Source: Epichloe hybrida (lineage: Eukaryota > Ascomycota > Sordariomycetes > Hypocreales > Clavicipitaceae). From it: a stretch of 64,000 bases of DNA. The position numbers and the translations under genes were made by a program. The DNA is taken from contig JAFEKR010000009.1 of assembly GCA_019022495.1 (NCBI GenBank), positions 868,001-932,000 of the forward strand, given 5' to 3'. The notes under the pieces were generated by a model, which saw only the letters and a list, made by a program, of their open reading frames with translations, was not told the DNA's origin and searched no databases. Each line of letters begins with the position of its first letter. Positions within the stretch are counted from its first letter, which is position 1. Shown in pieces: positions 21,659 to 34,494 of this stretch.

Positions 21659-24600
21659 TACAAACCAATCAGCTCTTACGCTACAAACATTGTGTGTCGA
21701 AAAAAAAAAAAAGAACAGAAAACTGAGTGCGAACGCTTAGCTCATGCAGGATGGACATAATCACGGGGCCGGCAAGGGGTGGCATCAACCCGGACGAGAG
21801 TTGTACAATTTAAGTCTTGGCTTGTTCCAGGTTGTTTAAGGCGCTGGTTGTCACGGCTAAAGGCCTGGGTTCTAAGAACAGAGAGAAGATTCAAGATTCC
21901 AAGACACTGCTAGTAGTAGGCAGATAGTAGCTAGGGATTAATGCGTAAAAAGGGTTCAATCTCTAATAACTTCCCCTATACAACGTGGGCGGTATTCACG
22001 TGACGAGCTCGTAGCTGGGCGACTACGCTTAGTCATCACAGAACCCACTCCCGCACCGACTTGCGATCCAAGGGTTTTCACCGCGTATTCTGTCTGGGGG
22101 CTCGTCTGCTGTTTGAAGCAAAGCCAGCTTCAGGAATAGTCTAATCAAGGACTCGGCAGTATCGTGCCACGATCCACCAGGTCTGGCGGCTGTCGGTGTG
22201 GGCATCTGTGGGCATCTCTGAGGCATCCAACCCAGCATCCATCATCATCATCAACGGGGCTGACGAATTAGAATAATAAGCAAAGTCGTTCCGTGTTACT
22301 GCGTCCGTCAGACTAAACGACCTATTATATATGCATGCTTCGGGCTATAACCCAGCCCATGCGCGATGATGTCTTTCTTGTCCGGCTCCCTTGCCACAAA
22401 AAGAAAGGGAAAAGACGAGAAAATGAAGAATGGGAAAAAAAGAAGAAGAAGAGGACGGTACCAGACAAACCAGAATCTCGTCTCGGTCTCGGTTATCTGA
22501 TCCGGAATGGGGTCCCGCGCATCTCAACCCAACGCCATTGACAACTCATCGGGTCGATATTACGCGCCGACGCGCCGCCGCGGCATCCGGCTCATTCACT
22601 TGTCTGGGGTCTCGGTAGTGTACTTGCTTCGTAGTATCAGGGGTGCGAATCTTGACTTTTATAAACCTCGTTTAGACGGACCGTGGCGTGATTTTTAATT
22701 TTTAATTTTATTATATTTTCACTTTTTTCTAGTTTTTTGATGCTTCACGCCGGTCCGATGTCCTTCAGCAGGAGAGTGTGCCGGACCGGACCGGACCGGA
22801 CCAGAGCAAGCCAATCAATGGGGCCCGGGTGCCAATCACTTGTCACTTATCAATACGAGTGAGTGTGTGTGTGAACAGAGGAAATGGCCGACTGTCACAC
22901 CGTAAAGTGGCCTGGCTTGGTCCGTATTCTCCCAGCTCCCAGCCATTTCACGCCGTCATGCTCACTGGTCACGTCACTGGCAGCGGCTCACAGGTCAAGT
23001 CACAATGCTGGTTGGTTGGGTCAAAGGACCAAAAATGAAACCCCTTTGATGATGTGTGCATGCGTTGCGTCGTCTGGTTTCTCGTGGGCGATGGGGCGCT
23101 GTCATTCGGATCAATCGCGTCGCGCCAACAAGCCTCTCCTTTTTTTTTTTTTTTTTGGGTGTCGTGACTGGATATTGTCTCGTCGGAAAAAAAAAGATTG
23201 TGTTTATTATTAGTCATGCACTCTCACTCTCGTCTTCGTCTCGTCTCGTCTCGTCTTCTGCTCTGCGTTGTCGAACACCCCCTTGTACTTTTGTACTTTG
23301 CACCCCCCCCCTTTTTCACCCCTTCCCTTCCCTTCCCTTCCCCGGCCGCGCTGTCGGGTTTTCACCGTCTTTGCCGAGTTGTTGGCCAGCGACTTCTCTT
23401 CGCTTCGTGTTGCCGAAATGGTCATGGTGGCCGGGCCACACCACATGCAAACCTTGTCGGCAACATTTTCGTCGAGGAGGGTGATTTGTCCGCGCGCGTG
23501 CTTCGCGCATGGGAGGAGGACTTTTTTTTCGCAACGTCACCACCTTTACTATATGCGGATGTGAGGATGTGAGGACGGAGGATGACGGCATTTGTTGGGA
23601 CCCTTGAGACAAAAGAGTCGGGGGGGCTTCCTCCGGTGGACGTTTTCAGATCGGACACTTTGAGTTTATGACGCAGGGATGGGCCTACTCTTGTCCTGTC
23701 CCGGAGGCTATCGGCAGCATAAAATAGCATCTGTCGCAAGCGTCCACCATGCTAAACTTGGAAACTCGTGTTAAATTCACACGCAACAACCTCTGCCAGA
23801 CCCTATGTATGTATGTAGGTAGAGAGAGGAAGAGGAATGAATGCTGCTCGTCATACGAAACCCCCCTCCCCCAAATGCGGAGCCAAGGGACACACAGCGC
23901 GCGCGCGCGCTTACTTTCACTCCACGAACAGAGCGAGTGAGTGTTGTGCTGGTCTCATCCGCCAAGACCGACTTTCTTTCCTCCTTGTTTTGTCGGTGAC
24001 AATAGCCGATGATGGCGGATGGCGGATGGCGGATGGCGGACAGTCATCGCCCCGGCCGACATTTGGATGTACCAAGAAGTATCGACAAGTATCAAGGAAC
24101 AACCAAGAGCTACCAAAAAGTACATATTCTCCCGCCCAAGGAGCAAGCCACCAACAACAAGCCCATCACCTACCACTTTCCGACACCGACACCGACACCG
24201 ACATAACATGACCAGGCCATGCGCTCAGAGTTGTGTCGTGCATCTTTCATCGTGTCCGTCACGCAAAGACTATTCACTCGCTCGTACGGGCACCAAGATC
24301 AAGCGCCCGAAACCCGAGGGCCGAGACGCAGCCAAGCGAGGGATGGAATCAATGAATGATGCCATCAGACGAAAGCCCTCCGCGGCCCGTCCGCCAAGCT
24401 CATCCGCGTTCGAGTCGTGCTGCACTTTACTTTACTTTGTATGGAGCTGAGTGAACTGTTCCGTACGGCACCACCAAGCATCAGGTGATGGATGATGTGC
24501 TGCAAGAAAAACCACAAGATCCAAGATCCAACCGCATTTGAAAACGAGGCGCGCCAAAGTGACCACCAGACGTCTCACACCCCATCGGCGTTGCTGACAA

Positions 24601-25936
24601 GTTGATCAGAGTGATACTGACTGCACTACCGCTATTAGTGCTTCGCTGCTGCATCATCTTTTCTTCTTCTTTGCCAAAGAGGTGTCAATGGCCAATGATC
24701 ATCCGTAATCCGTAATCTGTAATCCATACATTGCCGTCACCATCCTGTCCTCAACTCTACTTCCCTTGTCTCTCGCGCGTCCCCCGCGAAAGCCCCGGGA
24801 TCCGGGAAGAGACGTGACGTGACGCTGGCACATGCCACGAGCACGCCCCTCCTATGTACACCCCACTGTACGTGTTTTGCCCAGGGGGGTGTGCGTTTGT
24901 TTGCAGGATGGGATGGCAGTGCCGCAGTGGGAGAAAAAAGCTGGGGCGGGATGCGGCTGCATGCAAACCAACAAAAGGGAGCAGGACAGGGTGGGGACTG
25001 GGGAGGGGGCCAGACTTGGCCACGATGGATGATGGAGAAGAGCAGGCAGACACTTTTCTCTCTTGCACAGGAACGAACAATAAGAAAAAGGGCTTGGCCA
25101 CACTCTCCAGGCTCCCCCAGATTCCCAGATTCCCAGATCCCCAGATCCCCAGATCCCCAGATAAAGAATCCCTTTGCCGCCCAACTCCCCCAGGAAAAAT
25201 CCCTGCTCACAATCCAATGCCATTTTCCCTAGCTCAGTGATAAAGCATGTCTATTGTTCGATCCGCCTCGTCGACCTGATCAACACCAACGAACCCATCC
25301 ATCGACTCGGATTGAAAACAACCATTTTTCTAAAAACAGCAGCCCCTCCCCGGATCCCAGGCCACCCCCCACCGAGAGAAAAGGGTTCATATCGTCCTTT
25401 GTTCAGCCGCCTCGAGGAGAGGAAATGTCTTAATTAAAGTGGGCTGGACAAACAAAAATAGGGCTGCAACAACACACATACACCCACTGTGCAAGTGCGG
25501 AGGACCCGGTGCTGCGACAAAACAACAAACCCAAGAAAAGAAAAAGCAACGCAGCCACCAACAAGCACAATACCCTTAACAGGACCGCTCATCTGTTCCC
25601 CTTGGAGGCCGAGGACCCCTACCGATCCTGGGAACTCCGTACGCTACATGCATATCCCCGGCCTTACTCATACGTAAGATCAAGGATACACCCCCCTCCC
25701 CCCCAAATCCATCTTCTCGGGACTTTCCTCCGTTGACAAGGTTCAAAGGGTCACGGTTCAAAAAATTCTAGTGCGGTGCCTGAACCTTATTATACGCAGG
25801 CCTGGCCGAGTCGTCCTCAACCTCTGGGCAAAATAAGTAGCCTACAATCTACTTTCAATCACCACAGAAAATCTTCACAGAAAAAAAAAAAAAAAAAGAC
25901 TTGGGCAGAAACATCAACATCGACCTCTCATTCAAA
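21659..25936. other. Long gene-free region with many simple repeats
   Basis: No frame in this 4.3 kb gives a recognisable domain or a convincing spliced gene. Visible structure includes A/T-rich sequence at 22694-22740, a CCGGA tandem run at about 22781-22801, pyrimidine and A runs, CG dinucleotide runs at about 23899-23911, a GGATGGC tandem run at about 24014-24042, an ACCGAC tandem run at about 24182-24204 and a CCCAGAT run at about 25116-25160. Three TCCGTAATC-like copies lie near 24701-24725. It could be an extended promoter of the gene at 25937, host a non-coding RNA, or be decayed sequence. Confidence 0.5.
25116..25162. repeat. CCCAGAT(T/C) tandem repeat
   Basis: Six near-identical copies of an 8-9 base unit around CCCAGATT/CCCAGATC in non-coding DNA. 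Confidence 0.8.
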
Positions 25937-26608
25937 ATGATGGTCGTTCAGACTGCCAAATTGGCTACCACAGCCACGCCCATACCTATCCGCCACCACA
26001 GCACCACCTTCTTCGAACTACCTCATAAGAAACGCAGACAACGCCGATTGATCGAGGAGGAGCAGCGCCAGAGAGCCCTTCTTGAAGCCGCGGAGGAGTC
26101 CCGCACTCGAGCATGGAACTACGTCGTCGAGTTCCTCCAAGCCTCGGAGTGGCGTCATCAGATGGGCCAGATCACCGTCGTGTACGACGCAGTGCCTACC
26201 ATGGAGGAGCTCGAATCCTACGGCGACTTGGACGAGAAGGAAGGCACCCGGACCTGCAGGAAACTCTTCAAAGCCCCAGTCGTGTGGGATGAGCTGGGCC
26301 ACGGACTGTGGAAGGTCCTGAGCGCCGCGGCAGAGAAGAAGCTGCCTACTGTCGTCGAGGAGCCCGCCAAGCCCGCAGCCCCCGTCTGCTGGAACAACTC
26401 GTTCGCCGCATGCGCCGACGTTGTTTCTCACTCGTCCGTCGGCAGCTCGAGGCGCTCGTCGTCGAGGAGATCATCGGCAGACTCATGCTCAACTGCTGTT
26501 TCGCAAGACTCCGTGTCTCCGCGCATGTCGCTGAGCTCATCGCCAGGCCGGCATGGGAGCATCCCCAGAATTCTTTCTCGCATCACTGCTCGTCGATCCA
26601 ACACATGA
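25937..26608 (+). CDS. Hypothetical protein, basic and serine-rich
   Basis: I do not recognise this family. The frame encodes 223 residues from the ATG at 25937 (MMVVQTAKLATTATPIPIRH). It is preceded by an A17 run at 25881-25897, and codon use looks like that of real genes in the window. A strongly basic stretch (PHKKRRQRRLIEEEQRQRAL, about residues 29-48) leads into a helical acidic/basic segment. A middle part with conserved-looking aromatic residues follows (AWNYVVEFLQASEWRHQMGQ, then ELGHGLWKVL). The C terminus is a Ser/Arg-rich tail with several RRSS motifs that could be phosphorylated. The basic cluster could serve as a nuclear localisation signal. No signal peptide or membrane helix is seen. 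Long gene-free stretches lie on both sides. Confidence 0.6.
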   Translation: MMVVQTAKLATTATPIPIRHHSTTFFELPHKKRRQRRLIEEEQRQRALLEAAEESRTRAWNYVVEFLQASEWRHQMGQITVVYDAVPTMEELESYGDLDEKEGTRTCRKLFKAPVVWDELGHGLWKVLSAAAEKKLPTVVEEPAKPAAPVCWNNSFAACADVVSHSSVGSSRRSSSRRSSADSCSTAVSQDSVSPRMSLSSSPGRHGSIPRILSRITARRSNT

Positions 26609-27553
26609 TGGGAGTCTTCTCTTCATGTTTCGAATACTTTATTCTCATATACGGCATGGTGATACCCAGGTTTTATTTTTATTTTTTTTTCATTGTTATT
26701 ATGTTGTTCTTGTTTGGGACTGGTCATGATTATGGCGTTTGGTCTAGGGCACGCATCATGGGGTTCTGGAGACCGTTCATTGCTTCACCATTTGTTCTCT
26801 CAGGGAAACCATAGCATAGCGGGTGGGAATAGGGGCAACTCATCATGGAGAGCTGCCCGGGATGGTGCGAGATATTCGCTCAGGCATATATCACAGGTAT
26901 ACTTGGGGACTCACGTCATCGTTACAAGTTAATTTATCATGTTACACACAATACCTTGTGTAATTGAAATCGTCTACACTGGGCGCGACACTTGTAGCGT
27001 TTTTGGCCGGCAACTGACCTACCATTTCGTAAAGTGGTAAAAATCAGATGGAAAGGCATCTGACCACGACGAGTTTGAGTTTCGAAATTTACTGTGTTAA
27101 TCCCGACTTGTAGGTCGACGAGGCCAAGGGCAAATCAATTTTGGTGGCGAGTCTATAGGGTAACCCACTCTGCTGGGTCAACTTCGGATATCAACGATCA
27201 CCAAGATACAGCCAATCAGATCAGGTGGCACTCTCAATGTTTCCCTGCCAGCTGCGACAGCTGGGGGGCGCTTATTGGTTGGCATGCAAGCGCATGCCCG
27301 GCAGCCACAGGAACAATTTGAGCTTCGACATCTCGAAACCTCAGAACCTGCATCATAACTTCGCAACGCCGCTTCCTTCTCGCCTTGGAGGAAATCGGCT
27401 GGCAGAGTTTCGCAAGTCTTTCTGCGTCATCATCACCTTTCTTTTTTTCCCGCCACAATCGAATTGTGCCTTCTTGACTTTTCCGACTTCCCATCGCGCA
27501 CCTGCGAGTGATGAAGGGACTTGTTTTTTGCAAGGTCCTAAGGAGGCTACACC
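26609..27553. other. Intergenic region upstream of MLP1
   Basis: About 0.95 kb with no recognised gene. It should contain the 3' end of the unrecognised gene and the MLP1 promoter. Confidence 0.5.
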
Positions 27554-30500
27554 ATGGCCGCCACGCAAATTGATACAGGCTATATCGCAGGCCATCTCGG
27601 CCTCGATCAGTCTGTAGTGACGAGTCTTGTAACAGAACCGACTGTCGACCTGGTGGCAACGCTGCTGCAGGCGATTGCGGCAAAGGTCCATGAATTCGAT
27701 ACCTTGTATGCCGACAAGCTGCAGACCGATATTGAACTCGAGAATGCAGTCCGAAGTTCAGAGAATCGATCGCAAGCATCAAAGGGTACAGCTGAAAAGG
27801 CGTTAAAGGATGTAGAGGAGGCGAGGCAAAAGCTGAAGGAGGAAGGTAAGCTTGACTTTTTCTTTTCTTTTTTCTTTTGGTCAACCTTTCGCATTTGAGT
27901 TACCTGGGCGAAATGCATCAGAAACGCGTGTGCGTTGCGGACACTGACCCCGACAGAGACGAAGAGACAGTCGATCGAAAATGAATTACGAGTTTTGAAG
28001 GCCAAGAACTCGGACCATGCTGCCGAGGTCAAGAGCCTGAATGACAAGATCGAGACACTGCAGTCTTCAAATCGAACGAACTTGAGCATCATTGAATCAA
28101 ACAATAAGCGAGACCAAACTCTCACTGAAGAACTCACCAAGCAGCACCAACGAAATGTTGAACTCGCTCGAGAGGTAAATGCTCTTCAACAGTCAGAGCA
28201 GAACGCCAAGGGCCAACTGAACAGTGCCAAATACCGGGAGGATTCACTGAAACAACAACTCGAGCTCGCTCGTCGAAACAGCGAGTGGCTCGAACAGGAG
28301 CTCAAGACCAAGAGCGAGGAGTCATTGAAATCCAGAAAGGAGAAGGGTGCCCGCATCGCCGAGCTTGAACGCGAGAGTGAAGATGCGCGATCACAGGTCG
28401 ATGCCCTGAAGCGATCTGAGCAACAGCTTCGTGAACGTCTTGATGCTATGCAAACCAAGGCTGACGATGCACTCGTTAAGCTTCAGAAACAGGAAGGTGC
28501 CTTTGCATCTACAGTCGAGAGCTACAAGCAGGAGCTTGGGGATCAGAGACGACTCGTCGACATGTCCGAACAACTTAGCAAGAAGCACCAAGAACGTGTA
28601 CGAGACCTCGAAGCCGAAAAAGAACGCCTCAAGAATAATTACGAGAACGAAATCCGACGACTTCGCCTTGAGCTGGAGCAGGAACATCAGACCACGGCTG
28701 AGATGGAGGAAAGGATTCGACAATTGGAAGCCGAGCTTGATGAAGTGCAGGCTCGTCTTGAACAAGGCCCGCCACCCCAATCAGCACCTCAGACTCCTCG
28801 CGCCAATGGTTCCTTCATGACACGAGCTGCCTCACCCTTTGGCACTCCTGCATCAATCCGGAGCAAGTCTGTCATGACTGCCACCCAGGCTATCGAGCAG
28901 CTTTACCAAGTCAAGGGTCAGCTGGCTAGCGAAAAACGTCGAAATCAGCAGCTTTCTGAAGAGCTTGACAATATGATTGCCGCTCTCGAGGCCAAGGCGC
29001 CTGAGATCCAAGAGCTACAGGCAGAGTCGGAAACGCTCCGCAGCGAGATTGCGCGCATGTCAGAGCTGTCTCAACAGAGCTTTGAGGAACGAGCCCTTGC
29101 GAGAAAGGCAGCCCGAAAGGCTGAGAGCGCGTTGACGACCGCACAGTCCGAGGCGAAAATTCTGCGAACGCAGCTACGTGACTTGGGCACACAAATCCAG
29201 ATGCTCGTTTTCAACATCTATGCCATTGAGAAAGGCATGGATCAGCTAACTGAAGAGGAGAAATTTCGCTTACAACAGCTCGAGCGTGGCGAGATCACGG
29301 AGGAGGCCCTTTCAGATCTGTCCGACACTCACCAATTCATTACTCGGAAACTGGTAGTGTTCAAGGATGTCAAATCTCTTCAAGCGAAAAATGAAGATCT
29401 GATGCGCATCACGCGTGAACTAGCCGAGCAACTGGAAAGTGAAGAGGCCCTCGCTGCTAAGTACCAAGCCAAGGAGGACCACGACAGGGTGGAAAAGCTC
29501 CAGCGTGACTTGGAGCACATGACCGAAGAAAGTCGATCGATTAAAAATACCATGGAGAGCTACAAGATGGAGCGTGACATGTTTCGCCGCATTCTCCAAC
29601 AGCGAGGCGCAGGCGTTGACGAGGCTTCCATGTTGCGTAGCTCTTTGGATGGCAGTCAGCGTGCACCGTTGGCCAGTATCGAGGGTGGTGACCAATCCGA
29701 GTCGCTCAGCGAGGCTCTTCGAAAGCTGCAGTCCGAGTACGACAATTTCCGAGATGCTCAAGACGGTGTTCGTGCAGATATGAGAAACCAGGTAGATCGC
29801 TTGTCGTCTGAGAAGAACTCTCTGCACGCCGAACGCGTCAAGTTGCAAGGCGAGGTGAGACTCGAGTCAGAGAGGCGAGAGATGCTTCAAAGCAACTTTG
29901 TCGCACTTCAGAATGAAAATTCCGAGCTTCAACGGAGAATTCAGGCATTGTCAGAAACAGCAGTGAAGCAGGATATCCGAACGCAACAGGTGGCTGAAGA
30001 GCTTATCGAAACCAAAGGCTTGCTGGATAGTATGAGAAACGAGACCGCTAACCTCAAGGCCGAGAAGAAGCTATGGAGGGACATACAAGACCGAATGAGC
30101 AAAGACAATGAGAGTCTAATAGAAGAAAAGAACAGACTCAACCATCTTCTTGCAACTCAACAGTCTCTGGAGAATGAGCGGAACATGTCCGAATCTGAGG
30201 CTCGGCGAAAGGCGCAGGCCAAGATCGAAACCCTGGAGCGCGAGTTATCGGACACGCAGAGAAAATTGTCCAACGAAGCGGACGAGAATAAGAAGCTGCA
30301 GTTGAGAAAAGAATTCGAAGCCAAGGAGTCTCAGAAACGCATCGATGAGCTCATGAGTAGCTTGTCTCAAATTCGTGAGGAACATGTCAGTGTCAGGACG
30401 ACGCGGGACCATCTGCAGGCACGCGTTGACGAGCTGACGGTTGAGTTACGGAACGCTGAAGAGCGAGTTGGCCGGTTGCAGCCACGACCTACTCCTCGTC

Positions 30501-33500
30501 CTGGACTGGGCGGCGACGGGAATGAGCGCCAGCTAGAACTTGAAGCTGAGCTTCACGACCTCAATAACGACATGTCTGACCTGAAGCGCGATCTTGACTT
30601 GGCGAACACGCAACTTGAGAATGCCAAAGCGCAAGCTGAACAGTACAGGGAAATCAGCCAGGGCAATGAAGAGGCTCTGGAGGATTTGCGAGCATCCCAA
30701 GAACAGTACAGGCTGGAAATGGAGTCTTTGATCGAGGAGAAGGACAGCAAGATCAAAGAGCTGAGCCAGCGCATTGAGGACATGTCTGAGGAGCTGTCGC
30801 GAACCAATACGGAACTATCACAGCTGCGCGATTCCCAAGGCGAGGTTGCTCGCAAGTATGAGGACGAGAAGTCCATTCTCGAGGATGAACTGAAACGTCT
30901 GAGGGAGGACAGCGCTAGACATGCGGAGGCCACCCGCTACCACCAACAGGACTTGCGGGCTCAGGCTGAAATCGCATCCAAAGCTCAGCAAGACTACGAG
31001 AAGGAACTAGTCAAGCATGCTGAAGCCGCCAAGCTTGTTCAACAACTTCGTACCGAGTACAACGCGCTCAAGAGCGAGTCGGCGTCTCTACGGGCTGAAG
31101 CTGAATCTGCCAAGGTCACGCTTGCACAGAGTGAGAGCTCTTGGGAGGATCGTCGCCAGCAGTTGGAGCAGGAAATGGCGGAGCTGACAACGCGCCGAGA
31201 GGATGTCAATGCCCAGAACAAACTCCTCCATCAACAGCTCGAGGGCTTGACTGCTCAGGTTTCAGCTCTGCAACAGAGCCGATCTGGTCGCCATGAATGT
31301 GGCGATGAGGCCATGTCACCCGTCAATGTGGTCGACGCTTTGGAGGGTTTGCGGGAGCTCAACAGCTATTTGCGACGCGAAAAGGAAATTCTCGAGGTTC
31401 AGTACGATTTGAAATCACAAGAGTCGAGACGACTGCAACAGCAAGTCGAATATACGCAATCACAGTTGGACGAGGCACGCCTGAAACTGGACCAAGAACG
31501 AGCACAATCGGCACAGGGTGGCCGCACCTCGATGACGCACCAAGACCTGATGGAGAAACTCAATGAGCTCAACCTGTACCGCGAAAGCAGTGCCGCTCTT
31601 CGCAATGAGAATACACAGCTGAAGGATCAGGTGTCTGAGAAGAACAGGAGAATTGAGGAGATGGAGGCCAAGATTCAACCCTTGCAAGCAGAAATTGATA
31701 CCCTCGGCACCCAAAAGTCGTACCTAGAGGAAGAGATTAAACAGGTTCAAGAGGACCGGGATCGCTGGCAGAAGAGGACAGAAGGCATTCTGACAAAGTA
31801 TGGCCGTGTCGATCCAGCAGAGATGGAACAGCTCAAGAAGAATATCACCGACCTTGAGGAGGAACGCGACACGCTTCGAGAAGGCCAGAAGCCTCTCCAA
31901 GAGAAAGTCATTGAGCTGGAGTCCACTCTGGAGCATGAGAGGCAGTCTTGGCAAACAACCCGCGCGAAACTTGTGGAGCAAGCCAAAGAACGCTCCAGGA
32001 TGCTTAGGAGCGAGAAGGGCGAGGCTGTCCAAAGAGCGAACCAGCTCCAGGAGCAACTGGACAAGGTCACCGGAGATCTTCAAGGTGCCCAAAAGCTGGC
32101 CGAGGACGCCGGAAGGGAGAAGACGGAGCTGGATGAACAGATTCAGTCTTTCAAGAAACAAGTGGATGAGCTTCGCCAACAAGCTCAGGCACAACAAGCC
32201 GAACAACAGCCCCCTACTGCCCCATCAGAGACTCAGCCAGCTGAAGCAACTGCATCGGCCGAAATTGTTAAGCAATTGGAACAACAGCTTACTGACATCC
32301 GCATGGAACTTGAAGCCGTGAATGCGCAGAAGCTTGGCGCAGAACAGCAGCTTGAGCAGCTCCGAACCGAACTGCGGACTGCAATTTCTGAGCGAGACGC
32401 CGCCACACAGAAGCTTCAGAATGGCGAAGCTGCCGACAGCAGCAATGCAATGACCGAACATGCTGAAACAGCAGCCGCTGCATCCGACGCGCCGAACGGT
32501 GTGTCGGCTGAGTTGATGAAATCGCTCGAGGAGAAGGTCGCCGCAGCAGAAGCCAAGGCTGCCGAGTATGAACAGAAAGCAAACGAAGTTGAAAGCAAGA
32601 TCCAGCAGACTATCAAGGAGCGATCAGATAGGATGCGGGACACCCTCAACAACAAGCTCAAAGACAGGAGAGTCAAGATGGAAGAGGAATACAAGAAGAA
32701 GGAGGACGATATGAAGCTTCGACTCGAACAAGAGAAACTAATATGGCAAGCAGAGCATGCTGGTGAAAAGAGCACTTCAGAAACTCAGCCGCCACCATCG
32801 CCAGCCAAGCCAGAAGAGAAGCAGGCGCAAGCACCACCTCCCGCGGCACCAGCCACGCCCAGCGCTGCTGGAGGGATTGCGCCGGACCTTTCCCAGCTTG
32901 ACGACGCCAGCATTCGACAATTCTTGTCGACGAACGCCACTGTCAAGAGTATCATCGCAGCCAACATCAAGAAGAAGCTCGAAACGGAGAATGCTAGAGT
33001 CAAGGCCGAGTTCGAGTCGAAGATCACTTCTGCAAGAGAACAGGCTCAACTGATGGAATCCAAGAAGTCCACCCTGCGAATTAACATGACCGAGAACAAA
33101 CTCAAGTCTGCCACGGCGAAACTAGGCGTTGTAGAGAAAGCAGCAAATGAAACACCACAAAAGCCCGTTGTCGAGGTTTGGGAAGTTGCCAAGGTAGCGC
33201 AACCACCGCCAGCTGCACCAGCACCTGGAACACCAGCCAAGGGAGGAGTAGCAGCCGCAGCCAAACAAGCTCCTGCAACACCTGGTGCAGCTCAGGCGAA
33301 TCCTGCTGCCATGACAACACCAATCACACCAGCAGTCCAACAAACTGCTGGCACACCGGCGGCATCGAAGCCGGCAGCCAGCGCCGCTGCCGGGCCGAAG
33401 GCGAGTGAGAATCCATTTACTGTCGAGCCTGGAAACGCTGCCAAGCCTGATGCCCCAAACCCTTTCGCGACCAAGGCAGAACAGGGCCAGCAGGGCCAGC

Positions 33501-33859
33501 AGCCGCAACAGCCCCAACCTGCTCAGGCAGCCCAACCTACACAGCAAGCTCAACAGACGCCACAAAGCCAGCAGCTCCATCACGGTCAGCAATCGCAGCC
33601 CGCGCGTGGTTCTGGCATCCCGATGCCCAGAGGCGGCGCTCGAGGACGCGGCGGTGCTTACGTTCCACCGGGCCAGCGTGCTGCGAGCGGCAACCAAGAT
33701 GGCGGCACAGGTCTTCAAGCGGGACGCGGCCGAGGTGGTCACCGCGGTGGACGTGGAGGAATGAACCCAGGCGCGACTGATTTTCAACCAGGAAGCAAGC
33801 GTCCACGAGGTGATTCGGAGATTGGAGGCGGTGCCAAACGAGCACGAGGAGCGCACTGA
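27554..33859 (+). CDS. MLP1: Nuclear pore basket protein Mlp1/TPR
   Basis: This is a very long coiled-coil protein of the nuclear basket, homologous to yeast Mlp1/Mlp2, fission yeast Nup211 and animal TPR, involved in mRNA export quality control and tethering at the nuclear pore. Two exons, 27554-27845 and 27957-33859, join as RQKLKEE/ETKRQSIENEL to give 2064 residues. The N terminus MAATQIDTGYIAGHLGLDQS and about 1600 residues of heptad-rich Glu/Gln/Leu/Lys sequence are typical. The C-terminal 400 residues are Pro/Ala/Gln-rich. They end in a Gly/Arg-rich tail (GRGRGGHRGGRGG) with KRPR and KRAR basic clusters that suit nuclear import. The 111-base intron begins GTAAGC and ends ACAG. The length matches other filamentous fungal TPR homologues. 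Confidence 0.93.
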
Positions 33860-34494
33860 AAAAAAAATATTTGTAATGTTTTGCATGTGACATATTTCGA
33901 TCGAGGACTAGGGAAGGACATTGGAGAGATGGATGGAAAAGCTACAGGATGAAGCTTGGGACCTCATACTGCCTTTTAGCTCTGTCTGTATTTATATTTT
34001 TGAGGTGACGAGGAAGAAGATGTTTAGGTACACTTCTATTTGAAAACCGTGTCCAACGAACGACGTGCATCAAAACTAGATATACGTTGGCTGCCACATC
34101 CTGGATGGCATGCTGACGTTGCACCATTTCTTTTTGTTGTTAAAATACATTTCTTTTCAGGTGTCTTTTCAATTTTCCCATGCTGCATCGAAGACATTCA
34201 AAATCCCAAGGCGATGGATCCGATCAGGCTTGAATCATGGATAAGGGATAAGGGTAGCATAGCAGGTCAAGTCAATTCAAGTCAGGTCGGAGATCGGCCC
34301 CAGTTTGCGCCGATGCCAGCCACCACTGCTAAAAATTTCCAGCGCTCATCCTGCCTCTCTTCCAAATTGTCAATCTCGATAACCTCTTCTTTCATCGCCC
34401 TTGCGCGCATTCTTACCCCTCTCTCTACCTACGCATTCGGTCTCGACCAGGCTGGCCGCCTGATCAGATCAAATCTGCGAATTTGCAGCCCCCC
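33860..34494. other. Intergenic region between MLP1 and MAK5
   Basis: Tandem orientation. The stretch should hold the MLP1 3' end and the MAK5 promoter. No other gene is seen. Confidence 0.5.

Noticed and set aside
24737..25210. 157-codon minus-strand frame in the gene-free region
   Set aside because: Its product is largely a translation of the CCCAGAT repeat (GDLGIWESG-like repeats); no conserved domain.
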